From Amoebophrya sp. A120 (Eukaryota > Sar > Dinophyceae > Syndiniales > Amoebophryaceae): a stretch of DNA of 64,000 nucleotides. The notes under the pieces were generated by a model that made no database searches, had not been told where the DNA came from, and saw only the letters and a list, made by a program, of their open reading frames with translations. Each line of letters starts with the position of its first letter. Within the stretch, counting starts at the first letter, position 1. Below are positions 46,060 to 56,800 of the stretch, in pieces. The position numbers and the translations under genes are program-made. Location: positions 548,344-612,343 of the forward strand of contig CAJINV010000013.1 in NCBI GenBank assembly GCA_905178155.1, read 5' to 3'.

Positions 46060-47141
46060 AGCTTGGTCCTCTGTCTTGGTGGAGGAAGTTTTCGCAAAGA
46101 CATCCTCAAGTTCAAGTTTTGGGTGGAGGAAGTTTTCGCACGAAGTTCAAGTTCTGGGCGAGATGCCGGTGCTTAGAAGTATGACATGAAAATAAAGGCG
46201 GTGGAGCGAGATGAATCTACGTTAAGAAATTGATCATATGCAAATGAACCAAATCTATATCTAACGATCACATGCACACCGTCATCAACGTGTGTCTTTC
46301 TCTCTTCTACAACTCACGGAAGATGAAGAAGCAATGAAATTCCCATTTGAATCGACTTAAGTAGCGCAAAAGTGAAGTAAAGTACTCTCAGCATGAATTC
46401 TTTGGAAAATGACGCGATATAGTAGTGCGAAAATATGAAGAAGAAGATTCAGAAGCCAAAAAAAAGCTGCAAGATGAGATGAAGGCGATCAAGATCTGTT
46501 CGAGAAAATTTGGTTTGAAACCCCGTCAAGCAAGAGATGCCACAATTGCAATCATGATCTCTTTTTGGTCAATGAGAACGATCGATCCCAATGCTTCGTA
46601 GCGCACAGGTTTTGAATCGAGGTCAGAATCAAGCTGGTCATTTAACGAAATTCAGAACGAAATTTTCATTTGCCAGTTTTCAAAATTTTTTCTCAGGTCC
46701 CATTATTTTGTAAATAAAAATAATGGTTGATTTGAAGTAGTCCTCCGTATTTGATGTACCCATATTTTTTTCTTAGCTCAAGCCGGCATGATATCCCTAG
46801 CCTTTTCTGAAAATGGTCTTTCCGTTTTGTGAGCGATGCGCCACTGAATAAAGCTTCAGCATCTTTTCGAACCGCGACTCTCTCTAGGCACAAGACATCA
46901 AGAAACGTCCAAACAAAGAATTTTTGTTTCGTTTCCTTTCTGAAAAGTTTCACAACAACTACGCTTTAATTCCTTACGCGCGTTCTATCAGTTATTTCAC
47001 AACTAAAAGTTGAGCAATTTTCCTTTTCCCAAACTATTATACCATCTACCTTCTTCTACATTATCCTAGAAGAAATTTCTCCTCCACTACAAGACTGAAA
47101 CCCACCCTACTAATAATCAAATTCTCTAGAAAATAATCAAA
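46060..47141. other. Intergenic with a short tandem repeat
   Basis: GGTGGAGGAAGTTTTCGCA occurs at about 46078 and again at about 46123, each followed by AAGTTCAAGTT, a 45-bp partial tandem duplication just after the stop of the sulfotransferase gene. The rest is AT-rich with no gene. Confidence 0.55.
47107..47129 (+). promoter_or_regulatory. Candidate branch site and 3' splice (trans-splice) acceptor upstream of SF1
   Basis: CTACTAATAATC resembles a branch-point sequence and is followed by ATTCTCTAG, an AG acceptor 12 bases before the ATG at 47142. In dinoflagellates such a site would receive the spliced leader. No second copy or transcript is available to confirm it. Confidence 0.3.
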
Positions 47142-49742
47142 ATGGCGGCCACCACGGATCAGCTTGCCATCACGGACAGCAACATGCTGATGCAGGTGGC
47201 GCTCCGCGAAAACAGCTCGACCGCGATCGAGTCCGCCGACAAGGTCCGCAAGTCCCGTTTCGCCCCCATTGACCGGACGCTCTCCGCGCAGCAGACCCGG
47301 TGGGGCGCGGACGACGACAAGCCGTACAAGCCGCTGCCGTACATAGACATGCCGGTGGGGCTGTCGGACCAAGAAATGGATCAGTTTCTCCGGGAGCGCC
47401 GGCTGGAGGAGCTCACGAAGAACATCCGGGGCAACGTATCAAAAGGAAAAATTCCCCCACCCCATACTCAAAGGGAGATTTGTATAGCATGATTTGTGAT
47501 CACAAATCGCGTTGTCATGCTAGAAGGGAAGAGATGCAGATTTTAGTGCTGGCTGGCGTGGGAAAGCTTTGCGTCTTCAGCATGACAGGAAGCAACTGGA
47601 AACGGGAAACAGCATGACAAATTTCCTGCAAACGAAGGAACAGTTGCGTCTTTTGGCCTTCTAGCAATACAAGTTGATTTATGGTCACAAATCAGCATCA
47701 CAAATTTCCTTTTTGATATGGGGAGGGGGGATTTTTCGTTTTGATACAACGTGCTGGAGGACGTGGACCCGGACATCCGGCCACCCAGCCCCCCGCCGGT
47801 GTACGACCGGAACGGGAACCGCATCAACAGCCGGGAGACCAGAATCCGGAAGCAGATGCTGAACGAGCAGAACCGGCTCGTGCGGTACATGATGAAACAC
47901 GTGCCCGGCTACGTCGCACCCACGGACTTCCGCCCGCAGAAGCTGGCGAAGAAGCTGATCCTGCCGCTGGAAAAGTACCCCAACGCGCCCTTCGTGCAGG
48001 TCATCATCGGCGCGCGGGGGGCCAACCACAAGAAGCTGCAGGAGCTCACCGGGTGCCGGATCATGATCCGCGGCAAGGGCATGGACGAGAAGCAGAAGTA
48101 CCAAACGGACGAGGACGCGGAACTGCCCCAGCACGTGCACATCGAGGCGGACCACGAGGAGCAGATCGCCATGGCCGAGACGTTAATCAAACCCTTGCTG
48201 AACCCGGAGACCAAGGAGTTCGTGGAGGCACAGGAGCTGGGGCTGCAGGTGCTGGCCAAACAGAACGGGTTCACGGTGGCGTTGCACGAGAAGCGGTGCG
48301 GGATCTGCCAGGCCATTGGGCACACGTCGGACCAGTGTCCGGAAGCGGACGGGTCCGGGTGGAAGATGGCGGAGGTGCGGTGCGCGATCTGTGGCGACCG
48401 GGGGCACCCGACCAGCGACTGCCCCATGAAGATCTCGGAGGGAATCCAGGAAAACATCAACTGGAAGGCGGAGGCCGCGAAGAAAATGGAGGCGGACAAG
48501 CTGTACGCAGAGATGATGCAGGAATTCAAAACCCCGATGGATTTCGACAGCATCGATTCCGCGAAGCAGAGGGAAAAGGACTTTTTGAACAAAGCGAGAC
48601 CGGGCTTGGGATTTTCATCATCTGCTGGGAACAATAAGGATCCAATTTGCACCGAGGTTGGCGGCGGAGTTAGTACTACCGCGGCAAGTGGTGCAGCAAC
48701 GACGTCCGGGGTTGCAGGGGTCACGACCAGTAAAGCGGGGGCTTTTGTGACAGCAAGCAGCGCGAATACGTCCTGTGGTGGGACCGCTGCGGGGGGTCCT
48801 AGCGACTACAATAATGATGGGCGACAAGGAGTTCCGCCAGCGTCTGGTAATATTTCTGCGAACGGGGGCACATCAACCTCTTCCGCGAGTAATGTCGCCG
48901 GATTCAATGCCCCGCCCGCCGCGAAACACGCTCCGCAACAGATCAATGGAACAGCGACAGCAGGAGCGAATGGTGCCGACTCCGGCGCAGAAGCAGGAGC
49001 AACGTCATCAGGCCCGCACTTAACGACGCTTTCCACGCACACGGACTACGCAATGGACACGTCCCTCACGATACGGAAGGACCTGTGCAGTTTTTTCATC
49101 GGTGCGAAGGGCGCGAACATTCACGCACTGAAGCGGGAGGCGGGTTGCGAAATCAATCTGGAGCGGGCGGACAATCCCGACGGGACGAAAACCATAAAGA
49201 TTTCCGGCAACACCGAGCAGCGGGAGAAGGCAAAACAGCTCGTGCTCACGGCCATTGAGGACGCGAAACAGGCCCAGCAGGTGATGGCGAAACGGAAGGA
49301 AATGTCGATGGGCATCGACAGGGGCTGGTCTGGTTCTGGTGGGGAGAAAGGCAGTAGCTCCTCCTGGTCGTCGAACAAGGACCACGGCGAGTTCGGCAAG
49401 GGGAAAGGGAAAATGAACAGCTTCGGAGGTGGGGGCAAAAACAGCTGGTACAATCACCGAAACAACAAGGGCGGCGGGTCGAATCCGTACGGGAATTTGC
49501 CGGGCGGCGGCTTCGGCGGCATGCCGGGGGCCTTGCCCGCGTTTGCGTTCGGGCAACAGCAGCAGATGCAGTACCAGCAGATGCAGATGCAGCAGCAGAT
49601 GATGTACCAAATGCAGATGAATGCCATGTACGGCCAGCAACAGGCTGCGGCCGCAAACATGCAGCAGGGCATGCAGGGGCAGCAGCAGATGGGGCAACAG
49701 CAACAGCAACTGCCTGGGAACAATAACAGTGCTGCTGGGTGA
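47142..49742 (+). CDS. SF1: Splicing factor 1 / branch-point-binding protein (SF1/BBP) with an extra KH domain
   Basis: Exons 47142-47436 and 47752-49742 (761 aa). Order: N-terminal coiled segment (GLSDQEMDQFLRERRLEEL); the SPPPVYDRNGNRIN block typical of SF1; KH-QUA2 domain with GARG loop and MIRGKG (about residues 150-245); two zinc knuckles, CGICQAIGHTSDQC (about 281-294) and CAICGDRGHPTSDC (about 311-324), both CX2CX4HX4C; a Ser/Ala/Gly linker; a second KH domain with GAKG loop (about 528-610); then a Gly/Gln/Met-rich tail. SF1/BBP binds the intron branch site in the nucleus during early spliceosome assembly. Standard SF1 has one KH domain, so the second is unusual. An introner of family C sits between the N-terminal segment and the KH-QUA2 domain. 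Confidence 0.92.
47437..47746 (+). mobile_element. Introner, family C copy 2, inside SF1
   Basis: Left TATCAAAAGGAAAAATTCCC, right GGGGGATTTTTCGTTTTGATA. TSD CAACG at 47432-47436 and 47747-47751. Excision of 315 bp joins NIRGN-V-LEDVDP, in line with SF1 proteins from other eukaryotes. Possible cuts include GT...AC but not GT...AG. Confidence 0.92.
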
Positions 49743-50509
49743 GTTCCTCCACGTTGGAGCAGCAGAAGCTGTAGGGCGGTAGTAGCATCTGTTGCAAGAA
49801 TCACTGGCACAGTTCCATAATCTGCGATACATTTATCATTACCCAAGACCTGCTCATCGTCTTGTTGTGCTGCACCAAAAAAAACGGCCATCTTTTCAAC
49901 AGATCAGTACCACTACGCGTCGCGCTGTCAGGCATACGACAGGAAAATTCTGCAAGCGGTAGAGCTTGAAGTTCTCTTTACGTGTTCTCGTCTTCCCAGC
50001 GTGCAGTTTCTTTTTCTCGTACTTAGATTGTTGTTGGATCCCTCGTGAGGCTACAGGAGTAAAGATCACCGGCAAAGAACGGCAATTCTATTCCCCATGA
50101 CATGAATTCGCTGCCGTCGGTTCGCCTTTTTTCTTCGGTTTCAACATCGTGACTCGTATTGCTGATGCTGCTGTGTTGATGTACCGGAAAATAAGTGTCC
50201 GTCGTGTGTGACCCATGCTTCTCTGAGTGTTTTGAACGTATGTTCTATACACAGTTCAGGATCTTCATCTTGTTCTTGATCTTGCTTGTTCCGAAAGGAT
50301 CGGCCACTTCCCGTGAACTAGAACTACCTACAGAGTTCAAGTCTTGCCTCAGCCTCTACTGTCTTCAAGTTTGTATAACCGACCACAGTCACACTGACCA
50401 AAAAAGTCTCAAGCACGGTATCATCAAAAGGACCGAACACCATCGCCTTACCGTACGTACCTACTTAGTTTATCTGTTAGTGTCTCAAATCGCAGCGAAA
50501 TTACTGAGG
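49743..50509. other. Intergenic / possible 5' extension of the next gene
   Basis: From 50240 an in-frame ATG precedes the chosen start of the glycosyltransferase-like gene and would add a first hydrophobic segment (FRIFILFLILLVPKG). Before that nothing is seen. Confidence 0.4.
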
Positions 50510-52728
50510 ATGCGGCCGTGGCAGGTAGCATTCTCACCATGGGTCGTCTCGATCGCGGTTTTGCTGTTCATCATGGAAATTAGTTTCGGCCAGCTGCACG
50601 GGGGAAAGACGAAGAGTGTAATATTCGCAGAAGCAACTGCCACTTCGCCTGCGGCTACTAGCACAAGGACAGCAACGACGACATTGGCAAAAAGACAGAC
50701 AAGCGGAGCTGGAGGTCAGCTGGTCGCGAGCAAAGATGTAGACGATATACAAACTTCACCTGCAGCTCCTTCGTGGGAGCCTTCAGGTTTTGCGCTCACC
50801 GACGAGGCGAGGGCGTTTTTGGATTCGTATGTGCAGTGGTATAACGACGTGCTGGCGTGGTCAACAAAAAGTACGACGACTACTTCGCCCGCAGGACATA
50901 ATTCTGATGCAAGCAAAAGTGCGTCCTTATCTACTTTTTCAAGCGAACTCGTACAACCATCGTTCAATTTCACCAGTGTGGCTTTCAGTCTTCACAACGG
51001 CATCGGGGACTGTCTAACCCTAGGAAGGGATAGCTTCATGCAGCTTTTGTGGCGCTCCGTTGTCTTGCTGCGCCAGGAGGGGGACGACACGAGTGAGGAA
51101 AAAAGCGAAAATGATGAAAAGCAGAGCGAGATGAAGGGAATCCTGTCGCAAGATAAATTCAAATTCCAGTACCACCTCCGCATTGGCCGCATGCAACGCG
51201 GATGGCGCACAGACAGTTGGCCAACCGCGTGGGAGGTCGGCCTCGCGCCGCGGTTTCCGCTCCTTGGCTACTGGCCGAATCCCAAGTGCGACATGGGAAA
51301 GAAGGAGTTCGCAGAGGTAAGTGCGCAGGAGATAGAAAGACAAAAGGAAATATTGAAGTCGTCCAGTGTAGTGGGGCTGGAACAAAACAAAGAAAGCAAG
51401 GGAGCTGCACCAATTCAAGGCTCAGCTAAAGGAAGAAATCGACTACGAGTAGGCATGAATCAAATCCCGCCTGGGCTTAACGAGGTCAATACCCTTTTCT
51501 ACCTGTTTCTCCGACCGTCGCGAGCGGTTGCGCGGGCTGTGGAGACGACGCTGAAAGCGTGCAAACAGACAAGCAACTCAGCACCTACAGGGTCCTCGTC
51601 AACTACGACCACCTTCTCGCCGCCGCGTATGGGGCTGCACTTTCGGTCCTACCTCGTGGACAATCTACAGCCGGAGGAGTTTCGCGAGTGGGAGGAACGT
51701 GGTGAAGAGTGGCGCGTGGCAGGTGGCGCAGACATTTTCGAACGGAATATCGCAGCAGAAGTCACGAGGTGTGCGGACCAGCTCAGAAGCCCGTTTGCAA
51801 CCGGGGAGGAAAAGAAGGGAAATTCAAATCCTGTGATAGATCCGCCTGACTGTTGGTTCGTGACGGTGGATTCCGTGCGAGTAGCGGATATGCTGAAAAA
51901 ACGGTTCCCGGATAAGGTTATCCTCACAGACCTCGCGAACGAAAACAGTACCGGACAACAGGAACGGGCGGGCGTCAGCAGAATCTCAGGGAGCGAGTAT
52001 GGAGTGGAAAACCGTTCATTCACGACGTGGCACGCAACTATGAGGGGGACGAAGTCATGAGCGCTATAGGCATAGTCTTCTATGAAGATGCATCACTGAA
52101 GATTTATTGTGTGCAACGACGCCTGTTCCTGGTGACATGTATTGCTGATCCCCATGATGGATCGTGCTACGGCAAAACGTGTTTTCCCGTCCACATTGGA
52201 GGCAACGGGTTCGGGCGTTCCCAGGCCGAGCTCGACGAGATGCAGTCGCAAGCCAAACGCGCCTACACCAAAATGTTCGCGGACTGGTTTACATTGCGCG
52301 AAATGCCAGCTCTTGCGGTGTCGGAGGGCTCCTACTTTTCGGCCACAGCCGCCAAGCTGCGCGACGTGCCGCTTGACAAGCGCAACACGACCCAGATCTG
52401 CTCCATCTCGCCCTGCGCGCAGGCGACCCTGGACGTGCTGGCCCTTGCGGAGGCCGAAGAAATCACCATTGCTGCAGCGGCGAGGAAGCTCTATGATCTC
52501 GTGGAAGAACAAAAACCCTCCGAAGCGAATGCAAAAACTGGCACGCCGAGAACCCGTCGGGCCTTTTCGCCCTGGAAACAGCGGAAGAAAATTGATGTTT
52601 TCGAAACATGCGGCTTATTGAACTACGGTGGCAGGAGAACGGTGGACAGCGCAGTGCAGGCGGGGCCTCCTGGTGTTGATCTTCAGAAAGCAGGAAATAA
52701 GGAGAAACCTCGTGCAGAAGAACTCTGA
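50510..52728 (+). CDS. Fucosyltransferase-like glycosyltransferase with a frame break
   Basis: First part in frame to about 52010, remainder in the next frame to 52728; about 740 aa in total. The N-terminus is a signal anchor (WVVSIAVLLFIMEISFG) typical of Golgi type II proteins. Blocks resembling O-fucosyltransferase/GT23 proteins: FSLHNGIGDCLTLGRDSF (about residue 160), GLHFRSYLVD with the H-x-R pair (about 377-386), and CWFVTVDSVRVADMLKKRFP then VILTD (about 450-475). The two frames overlap as open from 51916 to 52060; protein-like sequence switches near the AAAA run at 52008-52011 (VEN in one frame, KPFIHDVARNYEG in the next). One missing base in that run would explain it, as would an unseen intron. 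The ATG at 50240 is an alternative start. The family call is tentative. Confidence 0.45.
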
Positions 52729-53872
52729 AGGCCTAGTAGGAGAAGCAGTCGTGATAATTGGTGCGAATCAATGTCATGATTGTAAAAGCATCAATGCGCC
52801 AGAAGTCCACCGCAGTCGTGAGGAATTTTGATCAAATGAAGACTCACTGGTCGCAACAAAGCAAAGGCGACGTGTGTTCTGGTTGCTTACTGTCACGACG
52901 AAGAAATTTGTCCACGTGCTTCACAGCGCACAACGAAAGATATTTGGTACTTGATGTCAAAGTTGAAAGCACGAAACATCCCGGAAGATGGACATGTCGT
53001 TACCGAAAGAAAGCTCCCAGGGTGCCTGTTGCCAGGGGACAAGGATCTTCTGTGAAAAGAAAAGCATGAATAGCTGCTATGGAAGCAGTTGCTGATCTGG
53101 TAATTCAAGTAGAAGCAGGAGGAAACGCAAGGATGCTTCAATGTAATAGCGCCAGGTTCTTCTTCTAGGATATCTCTCTATTTTCACGTAATCCAGGCCG
53201 ACCACTTTTCATCTTTACACATAGGACTAGGAGACCGCAGAACATTATTTCTCCACCATCGTAATGTTACTATATTTTTCAACACCCGAAAACTCAGTAG
53301 GTACGATGTTACAGATTGTCTTAGTTCAGCCATTCCGTAGAAGATCTGGAAGATGGTGTAAAACGTCACAGGAAATAAAGATTGACAAGGATGAGCTTCC
53401 TGATCGTGATGTTGTGAGCGCCAGCATGGGTCGTTAGCTGCTAGATCCTAGCGTGCGGTGCAGTGCCGCCAAGGCCTTTTCGGGAGGCGGTGCTTGATGT
53501 CCTCCTCCGGGGATTATATGTCCTTAATCAAGAAGAAGAAAAAAGCCAAGAACCGCCTGAATAAGACAATAACCTGAAACTCCACCCTCGTCTGAAGCAA
53601 CCCCAGCGGGGGTTGTGGTGCTCTTTTGCGGCCGATACGGAATCGTCCGTCGGTCGTGTGAGAACGAAGCACAAGGCTCACAGAAGGCGAACGACGTTCC
53701 TTTGGGGAGATAAACCGCTCGCTCCTCCTCGTCCTCTTGGACAGAGTGAAGAATCTCACATCAACGTAGAAGTCGTCGTACGACGAGATCTGGTAAGTAG
53801 TTTCTCCTGTCCTTGATTTCAGACTCGCTTTTGGGGACGTCGTCCAGGACGACTACTTCCATCCCCAGCAAG
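52729..53872. other. Intergenic / 5' region of the coiled-coil gene
   Basis: No gene accepted. Open frames such as 52758-53069 lack features. The end of the stretch contains the splice-like signal 53793-53822. Confidence 0.45.
53793..53822 (+). promoter_or_regulatory. Splice-like signal upstream of the coiled-coil gene
   Basis: GTAAGTAGTTTCTCCTGTCC then TTGATTTCAG: a perfect donor and a pyrimidine-rich AG acceptor only 30 bases apart, 50 bases before the ATG. More likely the AG serves as a spliced-leader acceptor than that a 30-nt intron is removed. Confidence 0.35.
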
Positions 53873-56800
53873 ATGCCGATGTTTAAACAAATGCTGTTTG
53901 GCAGCGGGGACGAGCACCAGAGCCCAAACACGGACGACAACGAGCTGACCAACGAAGACATTTTAAAGAACCTCCTGGAGGAGAAGGAAACGGAGATTAA
54001 GGACTTGAGGCATCGCGTGCAGGCCCTCATGGATGCCATGCACAAAGATTCCCCGCGTGGGGAAGGGAAGACCGACGGTGGAGCCACCGATTTTCTCACG
54101 GAAAACGTGGCGCTGAGGTACTAAAAAGTGTACTCTAGTAGCGTTTAAAAGTTCTTGCATAGTATCTTTCGGCAACATTGACGAAACGAATGAAATGTGA
54201 TGTGCGATGTTTTGTACTGTAATTCTTGGCCTGTTGCTTATTTGACTGCCTATGGCGCTGGCGCACTCGCACACGATACTTACGAGGCACGAAGACCATT
54301 TTCACGCATGCGTCACGTCAACCAAAACAGGGAAGCCCTGGCGCAGGCCCAACAGCAACTTTCTGAGGTTGTCATGGGGACAAGCGATAGGAGCGCCCCC
54401 GGAGTGGACAATAGTGAGGCGATGAAGCAGGTCACATACTGGAAGGGAAAATGGGAAGAGAAGGAACAAGAGGTACTTACGTAAATTTCTACATGCTGTT
54501 TCTTGATCACGACAGTAACACTTTCACTCCTGCGGCTGCTGTGTTTTAACTCTTTTTGCTTTAAGTATACTTACTCGAAACTCGAATACCGACCCAGGGG
54601 TAGTTGTTTCTATCAGTCCCGTTATCTTCGAAAAACATAAAAAACCATCAGAACGTCCGCCTTCTGTCCGAGAATACGGATTTCCAGGCCCAAATTCAAT
54701 CCCTTCAAGCAGAAAACGCCCAGCTTCGCGACTCCGAGCAACGGGCAGTTGCAGCGCTTGAAGCGGCCCAAGCCGCGGCTGCGACTGCAGCCGTTGCCGT
54801 GCCGGACAGGGCAGAGGTTCCCACCGTAACAAGTGCGGCCGCTCCTTCCAAGAAGCAAGATGACAATGACGTGGACGGCTGGGGCGATATTGACGATGAC
54901 GAAGATTTGCTCGCAGCAGCAGCGACCGAGAGCGACATCAACAAGAAGCATTTTCAAGCAGCGCTCGGGAAGGAGCCGAAAAACGCGGCCGACATCCGTT
55001 CCGAGGAAATCGAGAAGTTGACCGCGCAACTGGACATCCGCTCCGCCGAAGCCGTATGCATTGCAAAAGTATCGTACTCGTAGAAATGCATGACAAATTT
55101 CCTTAGCATGAGAAATAAAATTTGTAATGCTGATTTACCTGATCCTGAACAAAAAGATTTGTAATGCCTGATTGCAATACGAGTACGATACTTTTGCACA
55201 GGATAAGCCGAGGAGCTGCGGATCGCTGCCTCGAACTTTCTGGAACAGATATCAAATGCAAAAATGTCTGGGTCTGGAAGATTGCAACTTCAACTTGTCA
55301 TGCTAAATTTGCAGCATGCAAAAATCTGTGTTGCATGATTACCAAAAGTCGCCCAGTTTTCTTTGACCAAGTCGGGAGGTAGTTTCTCATGCAGGATAGG
55401 CATTAATAAGGTCTCGCAGAGTCTGTCATGCTAGGTCCTGCATTCCAGACCTCATGGGTCATGACAAGTCTCGAATCCTTCCAGACCCAGACATTTTTAC
55501 AGTTGATAACAAAAGAGGGACTACGAAAGCACGATCAGCGATCTGCAGCGGAAGCTGCAGGGCGATGGGGCGCAGAAGCAGGAGATCGCGAACCTGCAGA
55601 GCAACGTGGAACTGCTAGAGTTGGAAAACGGTAATTTGAACAAAGAGAACACAGAGCTACGAAAAGAGGTGAAACGACTGGAAAGCGAACAGAAGGAGGT
55701 TGGTGGTCGTGTTGTAGCAGCAGCGGCCACGACGACCGCAGCCACCGTTAATGTAGTTCCACCTGCACACCAGCCCCCAGTTCCGCGCAAGGATTTGTAC
55801 GTTGCCAAAACCGCGATTGAGCTGGACCAGTTTTCGATGGAGGAACTCCGGGAAGAGTTCGAGGAAGTGCAGGAGATTCTGGAGATTGAGCAGGGCGCGA
55901 CCGACAAACTCCGGGCGGAAATCGCGGATCTGCAAAACCGGCTTGTGGTTCTCGCAGCTGCTCCTTCGACGACCGCCGCGACTAGTTCTTCCAGCCCCTC
56001 GAAGTCCTCGAATATATCCGGCGGTGGAAATACCAGTAACAACGCGAGCGGTTTATCCTTTGCGCAGGAAATGGAGATGCAAAAGTTAAAATCGGATTTG
56101 ACGGAGGAGAAAAAGAAGAACACCGAGTTGATCCGACAACTGAATCTGCTCGAAGAGGAGGTGGAAAAGAGGGCGCAGGAGGTCCGGAGCCTGTCCAAAA
56201 GCAACCCGCCGAGTCCGAGCCACGCGACGGGAGGCGTTGCAAATGGTGCAACTTCGTCCACCGACCAAGTTTCGACCACAGGAGCAGGTGCAAACGCGAA
56301 GCAGCCACGGGTGTCCGAGGATGGCTGGGGCGACGATGCCTGGGGAGATGATGACGATGAAGACGCTTGGGGGGACGACAATGTCGACGTAGCTCCGGTT
56401 GTAGCAGGTGCGGGTTCATCTTCGGGCGCAAAACCTGCTGCAACTGTGCCAGCAGCACACGACCAGGAGCCAGCTGCCGCAATACAAAACCCGAATGATC
56501 TTCCTGTAACGTCGTCGATGCAACAAGCGTCAGACGGCGATGGTTGGGGTGACGATGACGACGCGTTTCCCTTCGAAGACGAGGACAAAACGGCCAAGGC
56601 GGTGCTGGAGACCTTCAACATTGCGAGTCCGGAGGAGGGTAACACGCCGTTGGGAAGTGCGACGGGTGCGGACGTGGGCAAAATGCTGGCCGGAATGGTG
56701 AAGGTGGAGGAGCTGCAGGTCGTGCAGCTGGATTTGGAAGAGCAAAGGAGACTCGTGAGCCATTTGAACATCGAATTGGAAAAAGCGATGCAGGAGGTAT

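Noticed and set aside
46381-47100. Possible minus-strand gene at 46693-46953
   Set aside because: Short frame, AT-rich, no features; treated as intergenic.
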